Origin: HXMU1420-13 sp034669965 | GTDB taxonomy: Bacteria; Bacteroidota; Rhodothermia; Balneolales; Balneolaceae | Direction of reading: 5' to 3' | DNA: 64,000 nucleotides | Assembly (NCBI GenBank): GCA_034669965.1 | Contig: JAXMOK010000017.1 | Coordinates: forward strand, 1-64,000 | In this document: positions 54,082 to 61,598 of the stretch, one piece after another | Numbering within the stretch: position 1 is the stretch's first letter | Layout: each line of letters starts with the position of its first letter | Translations under genes and position numbers: made by a program | Notes under the pieces: generated by a model | Told to the model about the DNA's origin: nothing | Seen by the model: only the letters and a program-made list of their open reading frames with translations | The model's database searches: none

Positions 54082-55871
54082 ATCGTTGAGTGTTCAACAT
54101 CTTCTATGTTAAACGTGCAGGATAAATGAAAGCCTTGATCAGTATTGATGGTCATGTCTGCACTAAGTTGGTTAAGCAGCGACTGTATTAAGGTGAATCC
54201 CAAAGAGTTCGAACTTTCTAGTTTTTGTTTATCAAAACCAGCACCGGAGTCTTTATAAATCATCGACATTTTCTCATCATTGATGCGTTGGATTTTAATA
54301 TCAATGGAACCTTGTTGGATATCGTTAAAGGCGTGTTTTACAGAATTTGTGATCAGCTCGTTTTGTAATAATCCAAGTGGCACTGCCTGATTGATAGATA
54401 AATTAACTTGTTCAACTTCGCATCGAATATTCACAGCATCCAAAAGTTTCGGGTATGTGGAACTGATATTATCGACAAGTTTATTGATATATTTCTCGAT
54501 GTCGATATCGATGAAATTTTCGGTGCTATATAAAATCTCATGTACAGTAGCGATAGATTGTATACGGTTTACAGCGTCTTCGAGCGAATGCTTCGAATTG
54601 GTTCTTTTCATAAGTTCAAGCTGTAACAAACCGGATATGATAGCCAGGTTATTTTTTACCCGATGATGAATTTCACCTAAGAGAGCACTTTTCTCTTCGA
54701 TCGACTCCAACAGTTCTTGTTCTTTTTTAACCATTTCAGTGATGTCCTGAAATATTCCATAAACGCGAATAATCTTGCCTTCAACGCTTTCAGACTTAGC
54801 TTTTAATCGAACCCATTTTTTGTTGCCTCTGGCGGTAACAATTTCGAATCTATCATCAAATGGTTTTCCTGTTTCTTTTATTGAATTAAAACAATCAACC
54901 ACTCGACTGTGAGATTCTTCATCAACATAAAAACTAAGTGCATTTTGTTGATCCGGTTGAAAGTAAGGAGGTACTTCGTGGATATTTTTAGTTTCATCGG
55001 TCCAGAAAAGTGTATCGCTAACTAAGTCTAGATCCCAGCCACCGTTTACTGAAACTTTACTGATTTCTTTAAAAAACTGTTCTTTCCGCTTTTGATCGGT
55101 TATATCAGTGACAATAAAATCATGCAAAATGCCACCCTCATCAGTTTCAGTTGCGTTCGATATTAAATGAATCCACTTAATTTTCTGATCCTGAGTAATA
55201 ATTCTGAAATATTGATTTACTGCTTTTCCTGTTTTTTTAATTTTTTGTAATATTTGATAGATAGATAGTGTAAAATCATCAGGATGTACCATGCGTAATA
55301 CAATGGTTATATCTTTTTCCACTTCTTCACGCGAAACTTCAAATAGGTTAAAAAAACCGGCATTCGAAAAAAGTACTTCGCGTTCTTCATTTTTTTTTAT
55401 CAAAACCCGAACTACTCCAGAAAGCATGTTATCTGCAATGCTTTGAAATTGTTGGCTAAATTTTGATGATGTAATTGAATCTAAAAGTTCTTTGTTATTG
55501 GCTTTTACAATTCTATGAAACTGAATTAGAGTAGCTGGTAATAAATCTAACCCGCAAACTCCAATTATATACCCATTTAATAATGCATTAAGAACATTTT
55601 TAGGTGCATTTTCACCGTAAGCAAATACAGATGTGTATTCCGCTAAAAATGTTAATTCTTCTGTTGAAAATTCATTGAAAATCGGAATATGAATAAAACA
55701 AAGGTCGGTAGAATGGAAGAGCGTTTTTTGATCAGTAAGAGCATTCAAATTACTATAGATGCGAAAAATTGCGTTCGGAATGTGCTCTAGAATACACTTC
55801 TTAAATTCATCACTATCAGAATCATCTTCAATGATTAAAGCAATCTGTAAAGACAACTCGGTTAGTTTCAA
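54072..55871 (-). CDS. PAS-domain histidine kinase (HisKA_2 type)
   Basis: The 599-residue protein starts with a region resembling a degenerate receiver (LQIALIIEDDSDSDEFKKC), followed by two PAS domains at about 140-262 and 275-390 (each ending in a DITxxxxKE-type segment), a HisKA_2 dimerisation domain with GEIHHRVKNNLAIISGLLQL (phospho-acceptor probably His 402) and a HATPase domain (LLQNELITNSVKHAF, DSGAGFD, LGFTLIQSLL). No membrane helix is present, so it senses a cytoplasmic cue. No response regulator gene is adjacent. It is convergent with the VCBS gene, overlapping by 10 bases. Confidence 0.88.
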   Translation of the reverse strand: MKLTELSLQIALIIEDDSDSDEFKKCILEHIPNAIFRIYSNLNALTDQKTLFHSTDLCFIHIPIFNEFSTEELTFLAEYTSVFAYGENAPKNVLNALLNGYIIGVCGLDLLPATLIQFHRIVKANNKELLDSITSSKFSQQFQSIADNMLSGVVRVLIKKNEEREVLFSNAGFFNLFEVSREEVEKDITIVLRMVHPDDFTLSIYQILQKIKKTGKAVNQYFRIITQDQKIKWIHLISNATETDEGGILHDFIVTDITDQKRKEQFFKEISKVSVNGGWDLDLVSDTLFWTDETKNIHEVPPYFQPDQQNALSFYVDEESHSRVVDCFNSIKETGKPFDDRFEIVTARGNKKWVRLKAKSESVEGKIIRVYGIFQDITEMVKKEQELLESIEEKSALLGEIHHRVKNNLAIISGLLQLELMKRTNSKHSLEDAVNRIQSIATVHEILYSTENFIDIDIEKYINKLVDNISSTYPKLLDAVNIRCEVEQVNLSINQAVPLGLLQNELITNSVKHAFNDIQQGSIDIKIQRINDEKMSMIYKDSGAGFDKQKLESSNSLGFTLIQSLLNQLSADMTINTDQGFHLSCTFNIEDVEHSTIYS

Positions 55872-55945
55872 AGCAACGTATTTTGATATTTATTTTAAGT
55901 ATCAGTTATCGAAGTGTAATAGCAATTCTTAAACTACACTTTACT

Positions 55946-56869
55946 CTACCATGAAATCGTATTCTCTTGCATGGCTTTTTCGAATTCTGATGGTTCGCCT
56001 ATAATATGAAAAAATAATTGCTCACGCGCATTTCGGCTTTCTGGAATATCATAATACATCCAATTATTGAACATACCATCAAACTCGCGGTAATTAAATA
56101 TCACTGGCTTTGACTCTGATAAAGTCTTCAACTTTCTACAATCTGCCAATAAAATGTCATGAGTGCCAACAAATACGGTAATGGGTGCAATCCTTCTGGT
56201 ATCAGCATAAATAGGCGATACGGCTGGGTCATTAATCGGAAGGTCATGCGCGTAGTCGGCAGCTAAATTTTTCAATACATCACGATCATGTATAGGATCT
56301 GATTCAACGAGTGAATCGATATTTGGGTTAGAAAGACTTAAATCCAGCCAAGGGGAGAGCATTAAAAGTTCTTTAGGTTGAGGGATGCCGATGTTTCGAA
56401 ATTGTTGAACTGCATTTAAAGCAATGATGGCTCCACTTGTATCGGCAATAATGTACATCTCCTCGATGTTGATTTCGCTGGCTAATTTCCGAAATAGATC
56501 AAGAAAATATTGTTGAGTACCAGCATAGGTAGAACTTGGTAACAGAGGATAATCGGGTGCAATAACTTCTGCATTTAGGTTTTCAACCAAACGGTTAACA
56601 AATTTCCAATGTATCGGCTGAAAATTCTTTGCAAAAGCTCCACCATGAATAAACATTAGCGTTCGCTCCGGCTTAATGTTGGTAGGTCTGATCCTCCATA
56701 ATGATCGGTTATCAAAAGACTCTTGCAGCACAATTTGATGGTTTACGCCTGAGTAAGGTTCTACACTTTGGTTATTTTTTAAAAACCACTCTTTCCGATG
56801 TTTACTCTTTCGTTCGGTTAAGTAGAAGTAACTCTTTACCAAACGGGATTGAATGCTTTTTGATCTCAC
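55946..56869 (-). CDS. Alpha/beta hydrolase of the HSL/esterase family with altered catalytic motifs
   Basis: The 307-residue protein has the oxyanion motif HGGAF and an esterase-like fold (VIAPDYPLLPSSTY, LLMLSPWLDLS, DPAVSPIYAD). The usual nucleophile elbow GDSAGG reads ADTSGA; the Ser is present. The acid is seen in VGTHDILLADC. At the place where the family has its catalytic His (GMxH), the sequence is GMFNNWMYY, giving Asn. The enzyme may therefore be inactive or use another base. No signal peptide is found. It lies after the kinase gene on the same strand, 75 bases away. Confidence 0.78.
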   Translation of the reverse strand: MRSKSIQSRLVKSYFYLTERKSKHRKEWFLKNNQSVEPYSGVNHQIVLQESFDNRSLWRIRPTNIKPERTLMFIHGGAFAKNFQPIHWKFVNRLVENLNAEVIAPDYPLLPSSTYAGTQQYFLDLFRKLASEINIEEMYIIADTSGAIIALNAVQQFRNIGIPQPKELLMLSPWLDLSLSNPNIDSLVESDPIHDRDVLKNLAADYAHDLPINDPAVSPIYADTRRIAPITVFVGTHDILLADCRKLKTLSESKPVIFNYREFDGMFNNWMYYDIPESRNAREQLFFHIIGEPSEFEKAMQENTISW

Positions 56870-57041
56870 TTGAATAGTCGTTTATTTTAATTTCAATGTG
56901 CTAACCATGATTTGTTAAGTTTGGTTCTGTATTAATTCTATAATCTTCACATAAGATTTTATTTCTTGTAAAATTGAATTGATTCCGAATCTTGTGAGGA
57001 GTGGATTCGTCACTATCCCTTTAAATTAAAACAATTGATCA

Positions 57042-57509
57042 ATGAGAATCAGAACCCTGAGTATTTGCATCCTTTTGTTTTGTGCTATGGCGCCTGCAGC
57101 CAACGCTCAAACGGAAAATGTAGAAGCTATAAAAGCTACAATCACAAAATTATTTGATGGAATGAGAGCGGGAGACTCGTCGATGGTGGCAAGCGTTTTT
57201 TTAAAAGACGCTCCTATGAACACAGTTTTTACCAATCGTAATGGTGAAGTTGTGCGTTCTGTAGGTTCTCTCAAACGCTTTCTAAATGCGGTAGGTACGC
57301 AACATCCTGAGGTATGGGATGAGCAAATTTCGTCGTTCAATATCCAAATTGATGGTGATCTCGCCTCAGTGTGGACGCCCTATAAATTTTACTTGGGCGA
57401 CAACTTTTCGCACTGTGGGGTGAATTCATTTCAACTGGCTAAGCTAGGCAGCCAGTGGAAGATAATGTACATTGTTGATACCAGAAGAGGCACTGATTGC
57501 CCTGAATAG
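57042..57509 (+). CDS. Secreted NTF2-like (SnoaL/DUF4440) protein
   Basis: The 155-residue protein has a signal peptide cut near NAQTEN and an NTF2-like cone fold: IKATITKLFDGMRAGDSSMV at the start, a central strand-rich part, and ASVWTPYKFYLGDNFSHCGV then WKIMYIVDTRRG at the end. The family is small periplasmic or extracellular proteins of varied function. It is transcribed alone and followed by a strong terminator. Confidence 0.82.
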   Translation: MRIRTLSICILLFCAMAPAANAQTENVEAIKATITKLFDGMRAGDSSMVASVFLKDAPMNTVFTNRNGEVVRSVGSLKRFLNAVGTQHPEVWDEQISSFNIQIDGDLASVWTPYKFYLGDNFSHCGVNSFQLAKLGSQWKIMYIVDTRRGTDCPE

Positions 57510-57520
57510 GGCCTAAATTG

Positions 57521-57551
57521 AAAAAAGCCATGATTTCCACCATGGCTTTTT
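57521..57551. terminator. Bidirectional rho-independent terminator
   Basis: AAAAAGCCATG (57522-57532) pairs perfectly with CATGGCTTTTT (57541-57551). A-run and T-run on either side let it serve both the NTF2-like gene and the convergent histone H1-like gene. Confidence 0.9.
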
Positions 57552-57574
57552 ACAAGTAAAAACTAAATAAAGGA

Positions 57575-57751
57575 TTAGCCTTCGTTCTTTTTAGATTGAA
57601 TCTCTAAACGAATGTCCTGAGCTAATTTTTTAAGATCTTGCAACCCTTTTCTTGCACGGGTACCCGCAGCTTTGTTTCCTTTATCGTAGAACTTTTCCAT
57701 CTCAGCTGATACGTCCTCAACTAATCCTTTTAGTTCGTCTACTCTACTCAT
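57575..57751 (-). CDS. Small histone H1-like DNA-binding protein (Hc1 family)
   Basis: Reading the minus strand from ATG 57749-57751 gives 58 residues: MSRVDELKGLVEDVSAEMEK, then FYDKGNKAAGTRARKGLQDL, then KKLAQDIRLEIQSKKNEG. The segment FYxKGNKAAGTRxRKGxQxLK is the hallmark of small histone H1-like (Hc1-type) proteins found throughout Bacteroidota. They are thought to bind DNA in the nucleoid; direct evidence is limited. The gene is monocistronic with the bidirectional hairpin downstream. Confidence 0.9.
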   Translation of the reverse strand: MSRVDELKGLVEDVSAEMEKFYDKGNKAAGTRARKGLQDLKKLAQDIRLEIQSKKNEG

Positions 57752-57934
57752 TATATAACTCCGTTATGTTTATGTTTAAATAAATTTCAAATTTCTGAAA
57801 CTGCGTTGAAGCTAGAGATTCAACACAACTGAGTCAAATTAAAAAGTGCTTTTTTGATACTTTAAACAAAGTTTTTTTTAAATGGTACGTGTATTTGAGC
57901 TTGACAAACTCAACTTTTTCTCTCAGAGGGTACA

Positions 57935-58642
57935 TTATTGGTTGCCTAAGTTCTTTGATGTAAAGCTAAATGGGAGTAAATCAATAACAAAATGTTCTGA
58001 GTAAGTCGCATCAGCATGAAATAATTCGACCTTTGATAACGGTAGGTGTTCGTGCAACACTTGCCGGCATGCACCGCACGGACTACTGAACTCTCCTTTA
58101 AGAGTATGCACTGAAATGTTGGCAAATTCATTTACACCCGAAGCAAGAGCTTTTGAAAGAGCAATCCGCTCAGCACACAGTCCTTTTGCCCAATCACTAA
58201 CTTCAATATTCACTCCTGTAAAACAAACATCTTCTTGTTTGCTCAATAAAATTGCTGATACCGGAAAATCGGAGTTAGGAATTACAGCTTCACCCAACAG
58301 CTGAACCAATAGTTCTTTTTTTGTTGAAGGTACAGGTGAGTGGTAATCCTTGAGTTTGATGGAGCTAATATCGTTGACCAACTCAGCGGTGCAATCAAAT
58401 TCATTTTTCCAATATTCAAGCTGCGAAGGGGGTTCATCCACATACAAAATTCGTTTCGGCATTTGTTGATAGCTCAAACATATTGAGCAAGCCGCTTGTA
58501 CTGCACTTATGGTAAGGGGAAAGGATACATTTTCGATGCGAACTCCGAGAAAGAAATCACCCCGATCACCTTCTACAATACAAGCTACCGGTTTTTTCGA
58601 ATATGGTGTGTGTGCTCGTTCTTTTAAGTTAATCCAGTTCAT
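57935..58642 (-). CDS. cdd: Two-domain cytidine deaminase with the active site in the C-terminal domain
   Basis: The 235-residue protein has a C-terminal deaminase domain with CAERIAL (zinc Cys 156, proton shuttle Glu 158) and PCGACRQVL (Cys 189, Cys 192). The N-terminal half keeps the fold's outline (AHTPYSKKPVACIVEGDRG, ENVSFPLTISAVQAACSICL) but has lost the CAE/PCxxC residues. E. coli Cdd has the reverse layout, active first and degenerate second. The enzyme would convert cytidine and deoxycytidine to uridine forms. Its ATG overlaps the upstream stop by one base (TAATG), so it is coupled to the GH3 fusion gene. Confidence 0.87.
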   Translation of the reverse strand: MNWINLKERAHTPYSKKPVACIVEGDRGDFFLGVRIENVSFPLTISAVQAACSICLSYQQMPKRILYVDEPPSQLEYWKNEFDCTAELVNDISSIKLKDYHSPVPSTKKELLVQLLGEAVIPNSDFPVSAILLSKQEDVCFTGVNIEVSDWAKGLCAERIALSKALASGVNEFANISVHTLKGEFSSPCGACRQVLHEHLPLSKVELFHADATYSEHFVIDLLPFSFTSKNLGNQ

Positions 58643-61503
58643 TATTTATTTAATATACTTGAAAATGCGGCATCGGCTACCGCTGCTCTGATTCTACTAA
58701 TTCTTTTACCGTATACCCTGTAAGGATAGGTTCGATTGGTAAGTAAGATAACAATCATATTCTTTTCCTTATCTATCCACATACTAGTGCCAGTAAATCC
58801 TAGATGGCCGAAGGTTTCTAAACTAGATAGCTGCCCGGCAGTAGTAAAACCTGTAGGTGATTTTCGATCGAAGCCAAGTCCTCGTCCGCTTAAATCCGAC
58901 TGCCGAGCCGTAAACTCATCAATTACGGCTGAGTTAATAAACTGATGTCCACGATACCGTCCACCGTTCAGAATCATAGTTCCGAATTTTGCAAGATCAT
59001 CAACCGAGGCAAACAAACCGGCATGCCCTGCTACTCCATCCATATACCAAGCCCGTTCATCGTGTACTTCTGCGTGGATCAACGCATCGCGGTATACCGT
59101 GTCGAATTCGGTTGGCGGGATTCGATACACAAACCTGCGATTTAGTTTGTTGGGATTAAAACCTGCGGTGTTCATTCCCATCGGAATATATAGCTCATCA
59201 CGAACGAATGTATCTATGGGTTGATTTGAGATGTCACCCACAATCTCAGCAAGCAAAATCATCCCCAAATCACTATAAACGTAGGTTGTGCCTACAGCAT
59301 TAATCAGGGGCTCGTTTTTGATCGCATCTACAATTTCATTTCGTGTTTGCAGCTCATCTACATACACTCTAAATGCTGGCAATCCCGATTCGTGTTGGAG
59401 CAGATGTTTGATAGTAATAGATCGCTTTTCATCGGTATCAAATTCTTCGAAAAAGTCAGCTACCCGATCATCAAGAGTCAATTTTTCCTCCGAAATCAGT
59501 TTCATCACGGCGGCTGTGGTACTTACTACTTTGGTGATGGAAGCCAAATCGTAAATATCCGAGCTTCGTACTTTTCGAAGTTTATCGTAGGTGTGATAGC
59601 CTTCGCCGTGTTTATAAACGAGAACTCCATCTTTAACAACCGCGGCAACAGCTCCCGGAAATACAGAGTCCAGCACGGCCTCACGAAGTATGTCATCAAT
59701 ATTATAAAGTTCTTGCGATATCAAGCCTACTTCTTCAGGTTGCCCATATCGCATGGTGGTTTGTTCTAAATCGAGCCCATCGCCCATATTGTACATTTCG
59801 GGAATCTCGATGGGAAGTTTACCACCTACTGCACTAGCACCGAAGAGGGCAGGAGCAGCGGCTTCCATTTGTTGATTTGTATTTGCCCAGGCAATTAAAT
59901 GAACATCGGTTGTTTGCAGTTCTTTTACCAAATACGGATTTCCGAAAACCGCTAATACAGATTTCTTTTTTAACGCGAGTAGCTTTTTCAGCATAGAATT
60001 ATGAGCACGGGGCAATGTTAACGTTACCCCAAAGCCGGGGTTCACAAAGGTGCCGATTATGATTAAATCGGATGATTTTGCTCTCTGTAAAATGTAATCA
60101 GCGTCCTCATCGTCCGATCGGTTATCAAAAACGGTGTAACTTACATTTGGATGATAATTGCGTAAAGCCCTGACAAAGGTAGTGCCTACATTTCCACGAG
60201 CATTATCAGAAACACCCACAAACAATATTCTTTTATACTCGGTGGGATCAAGAGGCAGAATGTCAGCTTCATCTTTTAGAATAGTGATTGATTCGCGTGC
60301 AATTCGATCAGCTTCGGCCTGATGCGCGCGTGCATTCATCACTTCATCTAATCCTTCAATATCTACCAGATTATTGCTATCGAATAAACCGGCTTGCTGT
60401 TTCCATAGTAATATTTTTCGATAAGATTGATTGATCCGATCCTCGGTTATTAATCCTTGTTCAACAGCAGCCATCACTTCGGTAATTGCTGTGTGGATAT
60501 CCGGGCTGATCAGCATAACATCTGCCCCGGCGTGTAAAGCGCGAACAACTGCACGACCCGGCGAGAATGACTTGGTGATTCCGTTCATGGCGAGGCCATC
60601 AGTAACTACCATGCCATTAAAACTGAGCGAATCGAATAGTAAATCCCCCAGAATAGCAGCGTCTAAAGTGCCGGGAATTTCCGGAGACTCACTGATCTGA
60701 GGAAATGATATATGAGCACTCATTATACTTTCAAGCCCGCTGTCTATCGCTCTTTTAAAGGGGATGAGTTCAACAGAGTCAAGGCGGGAATAATCGTGAT
60801 CAAGAATAGGTAAATCATAGTGCGAATCGGCGTCAGTGTCGCCATGGCCGGGAAAATGCTTCGCGGTAGCAATAATGCCTTCGCTTTGCACACCTTGCAT
60901 AAATGCGATGCCATATTCTGCAACCATTTCCGGATCACCTGAAAAAGCGCGAGTGTTTATAACCGGATTCTCGGGATTGTTATTTACATCAAGCACCGGC
61001 GCATACACCTGATGAACGCCCATAGCTTTTGCTTCGCGAGCAGTAATTTTTCCCATCAGATACGCATTGCGCTTATTATTTGAAGCTGCCACACCCATAG
61101 CCGGAGTAAATCTAGTAGCCCCTTCTATCCGCATTGCAGCGCCATTTTCCATGTCTTGCGTAATCCAAAGTGGGGTTTTTGATAGTTTTTGCAGTTTATT
61201 GGTGAGCACTGCCTGTCCGTAAATATCACCACGCATAAAAATGAGACCGCCCACGTGATCATGCGTTATTAAATCGATGATTTCCTTATGCCGATGATCA
61301 TCGCTACTTAAAAAGCGACCGTTTATCGGAACAAAAAATAATTGCCCAATTTTTTCTTGTAGAGGAGTGTTTTCAACCAACGAATCAATAAAAGCGCTGT
61401 CTGTTTGCACAGCAGTTAAACGTGGCTCCGGCGTTGGGGATGAGGAGAACCCGGCTACAAAAAATATAGCAGTAGCAAATAAAACCAATCGTTTTGTAAT
61501 CAT
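58642..61503 (-). CDS. GH3 beta-N-acetylhexosaminidase-like and serine beta-lactamase-like fusion
   Basis: I choose ATG 61501-61503 (MITKRLVLFATAIFFVAGF), which starts with a signal peptide; the longer frame adds seven residues. About residues 35-375 are a NagZ-like GH3 domain with KHFPGHGDTDADSHYDLP and VVTDGLAMNGI. About 400-560 is the GH3 C-terminal domain. About 590-953 is a class C beta-lactamase/PBP-like domain with SITK (Ser and Lys), YSD and a GHLGFTGT motif. Such fusions are known in Bacteroidota and are thought to act on peptidoglycan fragments, hexosaminidase and peptidase or esterase parts in one exported protein. Substrates are inferred. Confidence 0.88.
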   Translation of the reverse strand: MITKRLVLFATAIFFVAGFSSSPTPEPRLTAVQTDSAFIDSLVENTPLQEKIGQLFFVPINGRFLSSDDHRHKEIIDLITHDHVGGLIFMRGDIYGQAVLTNKLQKLSKTPLWITQDMENGAAMRIEGATRFTPAMGVAASNNKRNAYLMGKITAREAKAMGVHQVYAPVLDVNNNPENPVINTRAFSGDPEMVAEYGIAFMQGVQSEGIIATAKHFPGHGDTDADSHYDLPILDHDYSRLDSVELIPFKRAIDSGLESIMSAHISFPQISESPEIPGTLDAAILGDLLFDSLSFNGMVVTDGLAMNGITKSFSPGRAVVRALHAGADVMLISPDIHTAITEVMAAVEQGLITEDRINQSYRKILLWKQQAGLFDSNNLVDIEGLDEVMNARAHQAEADRIARESITILKDEADILPLDPTEYKRILFVGVSDNARGNVGTTFVRALRNYHPNVSYTVFDNRSDDEDADYILQRAKSSDLIIIGTFVNPGFGVTLTLPRAHNSMLKKLLALKKKSVLAVFGNPYLVKELQTTDVHLIAWANTNQQMEAAAPALFGASAVGGKLPIEIPEMYNMGDGLDLEQTTMRYGQPEEVGLISQELYNIDDILREAVLDSVFPGAVAAVVKDGVLVYKHGEGYHTYDKLRKVRSSDIYDLASITKVVSTTAAVMKLISEEKLTLDDRVADFFEEFDTDEKRSITIKHLLQHESGLPAFRVYVDELQTRNEIVDAIKNEPLINAVGTTYVYSDLGMILLAEIVGDISNQPIDTFVRDELYIPMGMNTAGFNPNKLNRRFVYRIPPTEFDTVYRDALIHAEVHDERAWYMDGVAGHAGLFASVDDLAKFGTMILNGGRYRGHQFINSAVIDEFTARQSDLSGRGLGFDRKSPTGFTTAGQLSSLETFGHLGFTGTSMWIDKEKNMIVILLTNRTYPYRVYGKRISRIRAAVADAAFSSILNK

Positions 61504-61598
61504 AATATCGAAGTTAACCCCCACAAACCCTTCGAAGTTAACAGCTTGAAAACTGTTTTATTCGATTTATTGATACAATTGTGTAAAAGTTGTTTTAA

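Noticed and set aside
57880..57925. Terminator after the cytidine deaminase (TTGAG...CTCAA)
   Set aside because: The stem is only five base pairs and the T run is on the strand opposite to the gene's transcription.
61504..61524. Earlier start for the GH3/beta-lactamase fusion
   Set aside because: The signal peptide begins cleanly at ATG 61501-61503; the extra residues would spoil its charged N terminus.
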